From positions 7,440,001 through 7,504,000 of the forward strand of contig OX365948.1 of assembly GCA_947247005.1 (NCBI GenBank): a stretch of 64,000 bases of DNA, read 5' to 3'. A model generated the notes under the pieces. The model did no database searches and had not been told where the DNA came from. It worked only from the letters and a program-made list of their open reading frames with translations. This DNA is from Spisula solida. Its lineage: Eukaryota > Mollusca > Bivalvia > Venerida > Mactridae. Numbering within the stretch: the stretch's first letter is position 1; each line of letters starts with the position of its first letter. This document shows, piece by piece, positions 46,385 to 60,100 of the stretch. A program made the position numbers and the translations under genes.

Positions 46385-49300
46385 CAGAAGCAGAAAAAAC
46401 CTGAACTTGATGCTCTTTTAGACTCTATATGTCCCGATATAATAATTGGTACAGAAACCTGGCTTGACCCCTCAGTCTCATCCTCTGAGTACTTCGATAC
46501 AAGTGTATTCTCAGTGTTTAGGAAAGATAGACCCCCTAACAGTAAGGGTCAAAGCCATGGTGGTGTCTTGGTAGCTATCAAAAATGACTACCAGGCAGTC
46601 GAGAATAAGGAGTTACAGACTGATTGTGAATCTGTTTGGGTTGATGCTACAATGCATGACAGCAGAAAGTTGATAATTGGATCTTTCTATAGGCCCCACC
46701 CTGATGACAAAACTTCCCTACAATCCTTGAATGAATCCATTAGCAGAATAAATACAAATTCCAAATCAATTCTCCTAATTGGTGGGGACTTTAACTTGGG
46801 CAACATTGACTGGTATTCATCCAGCACTATACCTGGCAAACCAAACGCCAAACAACATCAAGAATTGCTAGATATTATCGCAGACCACTCATTAACCCAG
46901 TTAGTCAAACAACCCACTAGGAATGAAAAAACTCTAGATTTACTTTTAACAAATTTTCCATCAGTTGTTGATAATATTGAGACCATCCCCCCTATTGGAG
47001 AAGCTGACCATGATATTGTTATGTGTGATTGTAGTACTTCTTTACGTAGATGTAAGCCGAAACCCAGACACATTTTGAAATACTCCAAGGCAAACTGGGA
47101 TAGTCTTAATGATGACCTAATCAAAACTCATTCTGAAATATTAGAAAAAGAACAAAATTGTACTAACATTGATGAGTTGTGGAACATTTTTAAAGAAAAT
47201 CTACAAAAATCAATCTCAAAACACATACCATCAAAGCTATGTAAACTAAAAAATAAATTTCCCTGGATCACGAACGAGTTGAGAAAGAAAATGAACAACT
47301 ATAAACACAAGCTTATGAAACGTAACAAAAAACAAAGTAAAACTAACCATCTAAGACATCTAAAGTCTGAAATCCAAAAAGAACAAAGGAAAGCATACTG
47401 GAGCTACATAGAAAACATGATATTCAATATCCCAATCCCTGATGAAGGTACAACTAAATTTAACAAACCACCAAAAAATCTCTTCTCATATATCAAAGGG
47501 CAGAAAACAGAAAATTCAACCATACCACCCTTACGTAAAGATGGCTTGCTTAAAACAGACGCAAAGTCTAAAGCTAATATTCTAAACGACCAATTCCAAA
47601 AAGCCTTCACTCCAACAACCTCACAAGAAATTCCCAACAAAGGACCCAGCCCATTCCCTAAAATGTCGGACATCCAAATCACACAAAATGGCATCACCAA
47701 ACTACTATCTAACATCAATCCTCATAGAGCTTCTGGCCCGGATGGCATCCATGGTAGAGTCCTAAAGGAATGTAAAGATAATATATCTCCTATACTTACA
47801 ATAATATTTAACAAATCTCTTGAACTTGGCAAAATTCCATTAGACTGGAAACATGCAAATGTCTGTCCCGTTTTTAAAAAGGGAGATAAACATGATGCTA
47901 TAAACTACAGACCTATATCACTGACATGTATTTGTTGTAAAATAATGGAACACGTCATTTCTAGTAACATGATGTCATTTCTGGAAAAACATAATATCTT
48001 ATATGACTTACAACATGGGTTTAGATCCTCACGTTCTTGTGAAACCCAGCTCATTTCATTCATACAAAATCTCTGTCAATCATTTAATAAAAAAATTCAA
48101 ACTGACGTAATCATAATGGACTTTGCAAAAGCATTCGACAAAGTACCACATAAACATCTTCTTTATAAACTAAACTATTATGGCATTAATAGCGATGTTA
48201 TTGACTGGATTTCAGACTTCTTAGGAGATAGGACCCAGACTGTTGCCCTGGACGGTATCATGTCAGAAAAAGTCCCAGTGACTTCAGGTGTACCCCAGGG
48301 CACAGTTATGGGTCCAATCCTATTCTTAATCTACATAAATGACTTTGCAGACTACATCCAACATAGCACACTCAGACTTTTTGCCGATGATAGTATTATT
48401 TACAAAGAAATAAAAACCACTAACGATGCTAAACTCCTCCAGTCTGACCTGGATGCTGCTGGCAGGTGGGAACAGGACTGGCTCATGCACTTTCATCCTG
48501 ATAAATGCAATATCCTTACCGTTACACAAAAAAAAACTCCAATAAATTTTCAATATAAACTACACAACCACATTCTCGAAAAAGTTGACTCTGCTAAATA
48601 TCTAGGCGTAACACTACAAAGCAATCTAAAATGGGACAAACATATAAACTCAATCTCCAACAAAGCTAATCAATCCCTAGGCTTCTTACGTAGAAATTTA
48701 AAAATTAACTCTCCAAAAGTCAAAGAACACGCATATAAAGCCATTGTGAGACCTAAATTAGAATACTCCTCTTCTGTCTGGGACCCACATACCAAATGCC
48801 AAAAAATTCAAATTGAGAAAGTCCAGAGAAGGGCCGCTAGATTTACCACCAATCGCTACCATAACACAAGCTCAGTTTCAAACATGATGAACACTCTAAA
48901 TTGGCCATCCCTAGAAATTAGAAGAACACGAGCTCGCTTAATTATGTTTTACAAAATTATACATCATACTGTCGCAATATACCGGAAAATAATTTATTAA
49001 TCACATCGGATCCCAGAACTAGATACAGTAGTGGGTATGGCTACAAGCATATCGGTACATCCCAAGATCAGTATAAGTTTTCATTCTATCCCAGAACAAT
49101 AAGCCAGTGGAATATGTTGCCCGTAACCGCACACCAAGCAGACTCAGTTGATGTTTTTAAGACCACTGTCACTGTTCCTGTCTTGGTCTCCACATTCACA
49201 TACTAAATGGCAACCATTGTACAAAGTTTTAATCTTAATGTTTGATTATAAAATCAATCTTTTAACTTGCACATGTATTACAATACAAACCATTATTTCT

Positions 49301-49385
49301 GTGTATCATACACTCACATTCAAAATTGTTTTTAAAACTAGCGCCTACACATAATCTTCAGAGCTTTGAAGGAGTGTAGTTCATT
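46385..49385 (+). mobile_element. Nearly intact jockey/CR1-type LINE (LINE 3)
   Basis: Open from about 46397 to 49000 (about 830-870 codons). Endonuclease motifs: IIIGTETWL (about 46438), LLIGGDFNLG (about 46770), then ADHDIV. RT motifs in order: ASGPDGIHGRVLKE, VFKKGDKHDAINYRPISL, QHGFRSSRSCETQL, DFAKAFDKVPHKHLL, TSGVPQGTVMGPILFLIYIN, LFADDSIIY, AKYLGVTLQ. The catalytic FADD is present. The frame ends early at 49000 after a 2-bp disturbance near 48979; the usual C-terminal tail continues in another frame to about 49210. The 3' end is an (AAG)n tract at 49388. The 5' part of the endonuclease is cut, and no ORF1 was found. Probably recent, but disabled. Confidence 0.88.
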
Positions 49386-49416
<31 letters not shown>

Positions 49417-51370
49417 CTGGAAGTTTGTTCCATAGGCGCAGTGCGCTCCAGACGAAGGATCCTTTGTGAATATCGATACCAGAGTGAATTACGTTGTACC
49501 GCATATTATGACCTCTGGTAACAGTTATTAATGGATCTAAGTACAGGCTAGTTGGTATAGCAATGAGTTCATGCACTATCCTATATATCATTATCACTTT
49601 CATTTTTCTGCGTCGTTGTTTCAATGATTCCCATTTGAGTCTTTTTAACATAGCTGTGATGCTGCTTGTTCTTCTATGGTCACCCAAAGCATACCGTGCA
49701 GCTCTCTTTTGTACACTTTCCAGTTTATCACTTATTGTGCCTCTTAAAGGGTCCCAGATAGTGGAGGCGTATTCCATCTGTGGACGCACTAATGATTTGT
49801 AGCATAGTTCTTTCACTTTAGGACCACAGTTCTGAGTGTTTCTACGCAAGAATGCAAGGGTATTATTTGCCTTTCGGGCTGCAATATCAATATGTTTGTT
49901 CCATTTCATGTCCTCAGAAATATTAGCACCAAGATATTTTGCTACTTTAACAGTTTTTAATGTCTTTCCGTGAATTTTATAATCTGTGATGATTTGATTT
50001 GGTAGGGTTTTATTAGTAATGCGAATAACCTCACACTTGTCTGGGTTAAACTGCATTTGCCATTGATGTTCCCAAGCTTGAAGCTGATCTATGTCATTTT
50101 GTAACACGGTAGCATCTGCGGATGTTTTGATAACTCGATAAAGCATACCGTCGTCTGCGAAGAGGCGCATCTTAGAATTAACACAGTCTGGCATGTCGTT
50201 AATATAGACTAAGAACAACAAAGGTCCCAGCACTGTGCCCTGGGGGACGCCTGAAGTCACTGGCGAGTTGGATGAAAATTGACCTTCAAGAACAACTGAC
50301 TGAGTACGATCAGCCAGGAAGTCAGCAATCCAGTTCAGTGTATTCCCTTGTATGCCGTAACGCTTTAATTTGCCCAGCAGTCATTGATGTGGTACCTTAT
50401 CGAATGCCTTACTAAAATCTAGGAGTACGGCATTGACTTGTTCACCATCATTAAGACTTTCTATGATGTCCTGGATAGTGATAATCAACTGTGATTCACA
50501 GGATCTGCCTTTCCTAAAACCGTGTTGCGCGTCACTGAGAATGTTATTTCTGTCGAGATGAGAAATAACATTACTGTGTATTACATGTTCAAGAATTTCG
50601 CAACATATTGACGTGAGGGACACTGGCCTATAATTAGCAGGCTTGCTCCTTCTTGAAAAGTCTACCATCTGCTGGACTCCACAATTAGCAAAAGTTGAGA
50701 TAAAAGCCAGATTTATGTTTTTCAAATATTGATATCTAGTGACACTGTTGGTTAATCGCCTACAATCCAGACACAATTTTTTTTATGTTTCTTTGTTATT
50801 GCTTCAAGTTCAGAACACAATTGCTTGGTATAGTTTTCGTTATTGTCAGTTTACATTGAATTTGCACAGTAACTAGTTCAGATATAGCCCCAGTAGCAAC
50901 TTCATTGCTAATCAAGGTTTACTTGACAGCAGTAAGTACACCGCGGCGCCATATCCATCGTTGCAATCTTTTCTGTACACCTCATACCCTTCTGGAATGA
51001 CTTCACTACTATATACTGTAGGGTTAAGCAATGTTTCACATATAGAGATAATGTCAGGTTTTGTATTTTCAATGGATTCCCATAGTGCAGCTTATTTGGA
51101 GGTGATCTTTTGTGCATTCCCAATCATAATACTAGATAGTTCTTTTGGTTTTGACTTTGATGGGGCCGATTTGTCACTGGTGGGACTGGTCCCCCTGGAG
51201 GGTTTTCGTCCGTGGGGGTGTGCACTCTCTGAAGAAGCGCTAAACACATCGTCGTCAAGTGTGTCATCATTCTCTTGGTTTTACGTCTGCCCCATGACAG
51301 AAAAATATCTATGTCCCCGTAAGGCGTTTGGGTTTAATAGAAGATTGATAGATATTCAATATACTTAGAT
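49385..51370 (-). pseudogene. Defective jockey/CR1-type LINE (LINE 4), internally deleted
   Basis: - strand. A proline-rich stretch (51370-51125) leads into the start of the endonuclease (KPDIISICETLLNP, about 51063; EVIPEGYEVYRKD, about 51000). The rest of the endonuclease is missing, and the RT follows directly: RSKPANYRPVSLTS, DAQHGFRKGRSCESQL, LLDFSKAFDKVPHQ. A stop codon at 50381-50383 interrupts it in the PHxxLL motif (a TGA where an Arg or Lys codon is usual). The frame then stays open to 49385: TSGVPQGTVLGPLLFLVYIN, LFADDGMLY, AKYLGANIS, VRPQMEYASTIWDP. It ends in the (TTC)n/(GAA)n tract shared with LINE 3. Confidence 0.85.
49388..49418. repeat. (AAG)n microsatellite at a LINE-LINE junction
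   Basis: About nine AAG units. It is the 3' tail of LINE 3 read on the + strand, and the TTC-rich coding end of LINE 4 read on the - strand. Confidence 0.9.
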
Positions 51371-51857
51371 TGACAGACTAACTATATGGTATACCCCCAT
51401 TCACACTTACCTCTAAGTACTCCGATAGACCTGTATAATCATCTACTGATTGATATTCACCATGGCTTATCCACAAATATATTTTTCAGTGTGTTTATAA
51501 TATATAAACCATGCTTACTGGTGGCAATGTAAAAGTAGACTATAGACTCATGTGTCATTATGTTGTTTATTTTCATCTGTTTGCAATCGACTGAGACAGA
51601 AGTGTCATTTCAATTTTTCTTTGCCAGATCGGGCATTGACCTCCGACTTCAAGGGAGAGAGAGTGTGTGAAACTACCCTAGCTCTTTCAAACCGACTCCT
51701 TGCCCAGGTTCTTTATATCACTGTTACTGCACACAACTACCTCTTGGTAATAACAAGTTCAACTTTAGTTGGGAAACTATGGAAAGCATTTCTAACATTT
51801 TTCCAGTGTTCCAGCATGTGCCGTATCATCACTGTCATTTTTATCACAAACAAATAT

Positions 51858-52221
51858 ACCAGATTTATATAGCGCCTTCTTCATGCGAACACACACACGC
51901 TCAAAAGCACTTTACATTATAGTGTTGCAGCCACAAGGGCGCATGTGCATTCACTACCAGTGCAGATACAGCATGATCTGACCAGAGAGACAGACTGAAA
52001 GAAAGCCCCTGAAGGGAGAGAGAGACATTAGATACAGGCATGTCTTGTGCTGCAGAAGTGCGCCTAGCTCTTATTTCGAATAGACAGCCTGGTTCTTTAA
52101 TGTTCCCGGTGTATAGCACGGATACACAGCTTCCTGGCACCTTTACCCAGATACTTACCAGGGATTGAACCCACAACCTCTGGATTGACAGCCCAGTGCG
52201 TTACCACTGAGCTAAGTCCGC
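51858..52221 (-). mobile_element. tRNA-derived SINE, full length
   Basis: - strand. The head at 52221-52150 reads GCGGACTTAGCTCAGTGG (A box), then GGTTCAATCCC (B box), tRNA-like but with imperfect pairing. A central core follows (tgtatccgtgctatacaccg, aacattaaagaacc). The 3' tail reads AAGTGCTTTTGAGCGTG, then GGCGCTATATAAAT, a tail type seen in several animal SINE families. The core is shared with the fragment at 46080. Not a functional tRNA gene. Confidence 0.8.
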
Positions 52222-52685
52222 ATATAAGAACAAAAAACATTTAATGTGAAGCAAATCAAGTTGGAAAAATGTGTCCGAAGGGAGCTCAAACCCATGTTCC
52301 CCTAAATTCTCATAAGTCGCTGAGTAAGCTAAACCAGACAGGTGTGACCTTAAATTAATTGTTTTTGAGTTACACTATAATTTCTCACGAAAATCCAGTC
52401 CTTTTTGGTCTTTCAGGAGACAATTATTTTTTTACCCTAAAAATCTGTACCTACAATGTACATAGTCATCTAAATATTTCCAGGTTAGGTATCTTAAAAT
52501 GAATGACTTTTAAAACAAACCCAATGTGAGGCAGAAATCCAAGACCCCCAAAACACGCTAAAACATGGTTCATCAGGATGAGGTATAAATCAGACAGTTG
52601 TCTCACCGCACACCTTTTTTAATCTTGATCAACTTAAAGTACATCTTTGGCTGCTCCTATTTTTTCTTGATTCAAATTATCAGTG
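52222..52685. other. Intergenic or 5' intron of the CARD-TPR gene
   Basis: No exon recognised. If the CARD exon at 54107 is preceded by another exon, it could be in this stretch, but I cannot identify it. Confidence 0.35.
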
Positions 52686-52689
52686 AGGT

Positions 52690-53970
52690 TGCTTGTTTTT
52701 AGCTCATCTGATTTTTTGAAAAAAAAGACAAGTTATTGTCATCAATTGATCCATCGGCGTTGGCGTTGAAGTTAAGTTTTGTGTTTAGGTAAATTTTTCT
52801 CATAAACTATCAAAGTTATTGCTTTGAAACTTGCAACACTTATTAATCATCAATACCTGAGCATGTAAAGCAAGACCCATAACTCTGATCTGCATTTTGC
52901 AAGAATTGTGGCCCCTTTTTGGACTCAGAAATAAAATGCCTTGGTTAAGTTTTATGTTGAGGTCAACTTTTTTCATACACTTTTGGGGGTAACACTTTGA
53001 AACTTTCGAACAATTGTTCACCATCAATACCGGACCATGTCAAGCAAGACCCATAACTCTAATCTGCATTTTGCAATTGTTGTTTCCCTTTTTGAACTTA
53101 AAAAATTCCTTGGTTAAGTTTTATGTTTAGGTTCACTTTTTTCATGCACTATGATGGGTAATGCTTTGAAACTTTTAACAATTGTTCACCATCAATAATC
53201 AACCATGTCAAGCAAGACCCATAACTCTGATCCGTATTTTGCAAGAGTTATTGCCCCTGGTTAAGTTTTGTGTTTAGGTCCACTTTTCTCATACACTATG
53301 GGCTAATGCTTTAAAACATCCAACACTTGTTTATCATCAATACTTGATCATATCAAGCAAGACCCATAACTCTGATCTGCATTTTGCAGGAGTTATTGCC
53401 CCTTTTTGGACTTAGTACATTCCTTGGTTAAGTTTTATATTTAGGTCCACGTTTTACATACACATACACTATGGAGGCTAATGTTCTGAAACATTCAACC
53501 TTTGTCATCAAAACTTGACCACGTCAAGCAAAACCCATACCTGTGATCTGCATTTTGCAAGAGAAATTTCCCCTTTTTGGACATAGTAAATTCCTTGGTT
53601 AAGTTTTGTGTTTAGGTCCACTTTTCTCATACACTATATGGGCAATTGCTGTGAAACTTTCAACACTTGTTTGCCATCAATACCCGACCATGTCAAGCAA
53701 GACCCATAACTCTGATCTGTATTTTGCAATAAATATTGCCCCTTTTGAATTAGAAAATTCCTTTGCAAAGTTTTATGTTAAGGTTAACTTTTCCATAAAA
53801 TATGAAGCTATTGCTTTGTCAAAACTTGCTACACATTTTCACCATCTATACCTCACTTTTTAAGCAAGACTCTTAACTGCCCTACTTTATGCAAGGGTAA
53901 TGGACCTTTTTTACAGTGACAATGATCATATGAGTGTCTGCACCCGCAAGGCGTTGCTCTTGTTAAGCTC
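52690..53970. repeat. ~170-bp satellite upstream of the CARD exon
   Basis: Seven diverged units with ggttaagttttgtgtttagg, tccacttttctcatacacta, caccatcaatacctgacc, catgtcaagcaagacccata and actctgatctgcattttgc. It opens with ttagctcatctgattttttg and closes with gcacccgcaaggcgttgctc. The same family occurs at 30525. Confidence 0.9.
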
Positions 53971-54106
53971 AGTGGTCAGTAGGGCTATGGTTGCATTATA
54001 TTATGCAGATATGCTTTGGAATAGTGATCTGTTTTCTCTGCTGGTCTTTAAGACAAGTTTGATATACCGGTATTATAACAGCTATTAAAGTATGTTCTTA
54101 TTACAG

Positions 54107-57100
54107 CCATGAGCAGCCTATATCTCAAGAGTCTGGACTTGACAAACAGAATCTTATGCGAATGCGAATCAACAGAATTGCTCTGGTACAAGAACTCCGT
54201 GTGGAACATGTTCTCGGTCAGCTAGAAGAATCTGGTGTTATATCTGAGGAGGATATAAAGAAAATAAATGCAGGTTCAACTGCAGCTGACAAGGCTAGAG
54301 TACTGGTTGATTTACTACCAGGTATACTGTTAATCTTGTTAACCTGTACTATTCTCTAGTATTAGTCAAGGTAAATCTGTACAGGACCAACAATATTCAA
54401 AATTTAATAATTGCATTAATATATAAATGATTGCTACCTATTGAATCGATTGCATTTGTGTTTGAGAATGATTTGAATAGGATATCAGTTAATTATATGT
54501 TAAACTTATTTAACTTGGCACTTTTTAAACTAAATGCAAAATGGTGAAAATTCACCTGAATGATTGTCTCCATTTTTATTATGCCCCCCTATCGATAGAT
54601 GGGGAGGCATATAGTGATTCACCTGTCCGTCCGTCCGTCCGTCCTGGTTAACCCAAATTGACCGTTTCTTCTAGCATTAATATGGCTTGCTACAAAGCTT
54701 TCATACTTGCATGGATGTTGTGTATGAACTCTCTCCACACGCCTGTATCACCTAACCCCATTTTGACCTTCACCTTGACCTTATTTTGGACTTAGACTTA
54801 TTTATGGACAAGGCTTCCACAGGGGGCATAAGCGTTTATTGAACGCAGTCTTGTTTTTAACTAGTGATCTTCTCTGTTTATGTCATGTTGTTAGGAGTAA
54901 CTGTGGAATCTGTGGTGAAACAAGGCTTAACTAAAACACTTGATTGAATTCACTCGTTGTCTGCATGAAGGAAGAACAGGCCAAACTGTCCTAAGTAAAG
55001 TGTTTGTAGTAGCATTGTAAATATGGTTCCCTATTACTAGTATGCTGCTTACATTTTAGGGATTCTGTTGGGTCACTAGTGAATGTAACCATGCTAAACA
55101 CAGATTATGGTCAATGTCTCTAGATTGTTTAAAGAGCATGGACAAGGGACAGAACTCATAAAATGTAAGTAGGGGACACTCACTTATGGAGTGGTGCATA
55201 GTATTCATAATGTTGACAGTGATGATTTACAATTCTTATGCTATTCTGTTGTTTCAGGCAAGGGACAACGTGTTGACTGGTACAGAGCCTTTAGAGATGC
55301 TTTACAGAACCCAGATGCTGGACAAGATTTCAAGAAGCGCTACAAAATCCTCGTCGATTTCCTTGATAACACTGTTATACATCGTCCTACTTCACAGCAC
55401 ACCAAATTTGCAGACTTGCAGTCACCACGTCATGATTCATTAAAATTACCCAGATTTGAACCCTTACCTTCAATAAAATCTGGTGAGTACATATTTTCAT
55501 TTGTTGAAATCTTAACATTTGATTGATGCTAATACATGTACACTGTCAGACTGTTTGCTGAAAAAATATTGTATGATTGGCATAACTTAATTTTTGGAAA
55601 TGTGAATAAATTGTTTTTATATTTGTCTTTTTAAAATTATTTATATATTTAACTTTTGATCATCCCTTGTACATGTATTATTATTCTTACCAGAGGGCCA
55701 TGCTCAGAATATTTTGAATTTGGAGGAGGAGAGGAAAGAAGAATTACGTGAGATTGAGGAGACTGAGGAACATTACGGGATGTGGGACGGGAAATTTGAA
55801 AAGACCAATGATGCTGTAACGCTTGTGAAAGGCTATTTCCAGCAGTGGATCCCAACACCAGATAATTTCAGATCTTTGTTATCGGTAAAGTATACACTTA
55901 TTGTTCTTGTTGTATACGAGACTATTTGTTGTTTGTTTTCATCACAAAGAGAACATTAAGTCGGACAGGGAAGGCAGCACTAAACTTAACCAGTCAAGCA
56001 CAGAAAACATAAAAACATCACATTCCACAATTACAAGGCACAATGCCCAATACATAACCGAACAAGGGTTTATTCAGTATTTCAATAATTTGTCAGTGAC
56101 TGTCATATACTGTGGTCATGTGACCAGTTTTCTGTGGAATTTACAACCAGAACTAATTTATATTTCTGCAAGCAACTGACCACTTCTCTATGATGTAATG
56201 TGGAGGACATCACCATGGCCAATTTCACTCAGAGGAACATAACCTGTCCATTCCAGGAAATCAACCTATTCCTGCTGGGTGACAAACTAACACTCTACCA
56301 ACAGCAATACTTGAGTGGTGGAGAATTAACAATTTTCATTTTACTTCATAAACATTATCCAATTAATAATGTTATTTTAAGGTGTTGCATCATTACTATT
56401 GTGTTGTTAGAACTTTTGGCTCAACTTTTCTGCTGATATGCTGTTTATGCATATTGATATGCTTCATATATTTTTACAGACTACAAAATATGTGAAAAAA
56501 AAACATTATATGCTGTATTCCGTAGGTCCCTGAGGAGCATTTCCACAAGCTTGAGAAATCGTCAGACCCTTCTGATAGAGAGCAACTAGAACAGGAAAGA
56601 ATCGCCCTGGAACGCATCAAGAAACTCGAACTTGTAACCGTTCTAGCTAGACGTAAACTACTTCCTGTAGGCTTTGAACTCTGTATGTGTGATATAGTTC
56701 AGACCATCTTCCATGAGCCACAAATGTATCATTTATATTTCAAATACCTTAAATCTTTGGAGGCCAATGACATTAATCTATTACAAGACATAGTTAGCTC
56801 GTTCTACTCGGTCCTCAAAAGCAATAACAAAGTAGCAAGAAATTCGGACAGTGTTAAACAGTTCACAGTATTGGCATTTGCTTTAATAGACTTTATGACA
56901 GAATACGGTTACTATACAGACTCTGAGAAAGTGATGTCGGTTTTGATGTCTTTCTTGAGTGAATCTCATCACTTGGATATTTGGATGACGAAGTATCGCG
57001 GTTACATTAAGCTCATGCATCTACGTAATCGTAACTATGACTTCATCGGTGCAAGTGTAGCCTATCAGGCAGCGACTGAGATGACCTGGCAGATTAAGAT

Positions 57101-60100
57101 GATGTCATTCGGTATGGATCTACTCGATGAAGGCGAGTTATACTCAGAACTCAGTCACATGATGCTGGAACTAGGATCTGTTAACCCAGCATTTGCGTGG
57201 TCACAAAAAGCTCTGAAGGTAGGCAACATAAATGACTAAAAACAAGATATCTTGATTACCAGGGTTTGACACTATCACATGTCCATTAGACATGGACCCA
57301 ATTTGTTCTTTTACCATGTTTTCAAGCCATGAATTGACATACCCAAGACACAGCTTTTTATCAAAATCCACAAATTTTGAAAGCCACAAAAATGATTGGT
57401 TTTACAGCATGCAATCATGTTTCTGTTGGCTGATAATGATAACTGGCCACACAGTAAGTGTGGTATAAGTTGAGTAATATCTACTGTTGGTCAATGTCAG
57501 CTTGGTCTTTGTTCACAGGTGGTACCTTTTAAAGCTTACATTCATTCGCAATGTTAAAAGGTTATAAGAAAACATGATTGTATGACAATTATTGAAGGTC
57601 CACCAACCAATGAGGACGCTTTTTGCAGTAAGAATGGATAGTGACCAGTTATTTACCACCTTTTAAAATATGACTTTTGATATGGGTATTTGAAATGCTG
57701 GTTATTCACGGTGCTGATGATTGCATGATGCAGACTCAGTAATGTTTTCTCAGCAAGGGGTCAACCATCTATTCTACTTGAGGGTTGGGGTCCATAAGGA
57801 TTTCTCTGACAGGTTTGTCCTGATCAAACTCTAGCCCTGTAAATATATAATATAACTAATTTTTGTCATCGGAAGAGATATATATCAATTATAAGAATGT
57901 TTACCTTCTATTTTCTACATTATTTTCTTCTTATTTACTGTTTGTTTATTGATTAAATTACAGGAATTAAAGGCCAGTGAGAAAGCTGTAGTTATAAATG
58001 CATTGTGCAATGCTGTGATGACATACTGTGCCAGATGGCAGGTCAAACGTGCAGAGAAGCTTGCTGTGTATACTGTACAACTAGCAAAGTAAGGAACTTT
58101 CTTTCATAATTTTCTGTTGTGGCTTGAATGGTTAAAACAAAGCTTACCATTTAACCGATGGATTTTCATAACTTCTTGATTTAGAACCAAAATTGGTGCC
58201 CAATACATACATTTTTCAGTCATTATTATAATAAAAGATAAATAGAGAAAATAGGTTATTGACATGGATGAGTAAGTTTAAACTTTTACTTGATCCACGT
58301 CACTAACCTATTCTTCTATTTATCAATGGAGGAACTTGCCCAATTGGGCAAGTTGGTGTTTCCCCTATTTACTTGCCCAATCAGGCAATTTTGTTGCGAA
58401 ACTTGCCAGATCAGGCAATAGAAATGCCCATTCTTGAAAAAGTAATCTGTGCTTAAGGATATTTGACGAAGCGATAATCTAAACACATGTTTCATTTTAC
58501 AAAGGGTATATCTAAAATCCTACTGTTCAAATTTCCTTTGAATTGTCTAGACTCTGAGATATTGAGTGTTTTTTTATTCACTTTCCCATTTGGTCAAGTT
58601 AAATTTCCTGATCGGGCAAGTAAATACATTTTGAATAGCAGAAACTTGCCCGAACGAGCAAGTTAACACAGTGAATTTAGACTGGTCAAATTGATAGTTT
58701 TTTAGGATAAATATTTCAGAATTAAGACAACTCAAAGGAAATATGTACATTATACTATAATTTCAGACATCAGTTTGTGCACATTATACTATAATTTCAG
58801 ACATCAGTTCGTGCACATTATACTATAATTTCAGACATCAGTTCGGAACAAGAAATCCATTATACTTGAAAGCATTACTTCATTTATGTCATTATTCCTC
58901 TGAGTTCAGACAAGATGAGACCAGTATACAACTAGCTATGGTATGTAGTAATGATGTTCTTACGTGATCCCTTTAAACTATTTTAGAAAATATTTAACAA
59001 TTGATTTCTTGTCTATATTTATCTTGGGCTTTTTTCATGAGCAGAAATATAACAAGTATATCTACATGAGGCATACTATAAACATTCATCTAAAGGGTCT
59101 ATAAGCGATCAAATTGATATATTCCACTTAAGAAGCTTGTAATGTGTTCATGTATGATTGCCAGGATCAGGGTAATATTTTAGACTAGAACTACCTTCAG
59201 CTATACCTATGTGACGGTTGTATTTTTATTTTCAGTATGCCTTGGTTACTGCCAAGAAGATATATTGTTGTGACACGATAGAGTTAGCATTCGCTCATCG
59301 TGCCGTGAGTAAAGCCTTGATGGTACTACAGAAAGTCGACTCGGAGAAATATTTCTATCATGCACACGAGGCACTACGTATTGCAAAGAGAAATTTAACT
59401 GAAAACCATCCAATGTTGTATCTCTTCCTACACACTTCTGGTATGTTTTCTTGTGAAAAATTTATTTGAATACTTCTCAACAATTTCTTTAGTTAGGGGG
59501 ACCAAGTTGAGGAATTTGTTTTCTAATACTATAACCAAGTTGAGAGTGTGTTGCACTGCATACCGATTTTAGAAGTAAAGTTTTAACACTCACATTGTCC
59601 AAAACTATTAGACATAGACCGATGGTGCCATACAGTATAGGTTTAAATCCCTCTATAGGTGTATACTATAGATCTGATACAAGAATGTTTTAATATATTA
59701 CAGCCTCAGCATTACAATGGAAAGCGTTCCATGCCAACAAAGAAACCCAAGATGCAACATTAAGACATGCGGAGGCTGAAGCTAGGAAAGCGTTGACACT
59801 TGTTATACAACATTACGGTGAGGTGAGCCTGAGAACCGCCCAGGTGTATGCATTACTTGGTCAGGTTTATTCCAAGATGGACAGGTAGGCTTCTGTCTTT
59901 TATTTGTATTTTAGTTATGTACATTTTCACAAGTTATTGCAAGTTAGTAGTTCATCACAAAGTAATTGTATAAGTATATGTATACCATAAAATATGTTTT
60001 ATTCATGATTGCTAAACTATAACTTTTTGCAATTGCAATGATTTTGCATATTTTAGAATTGCTAAAATATCACTAAAATGATGTAAATAGTTTTCTGTGA

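Noticed and set aside
52150..52221. Functional tRNA gene on the - strand
   Set aside because: A and B boxes are present but the stems pair poorly and a SINE body and tail follow directly.
54110..54180. Start codon at 54110 for the CARD gene
   Set aside because: That ATG is in another frame and does not lead into the CARD; the in-frame ATG is at 54156.
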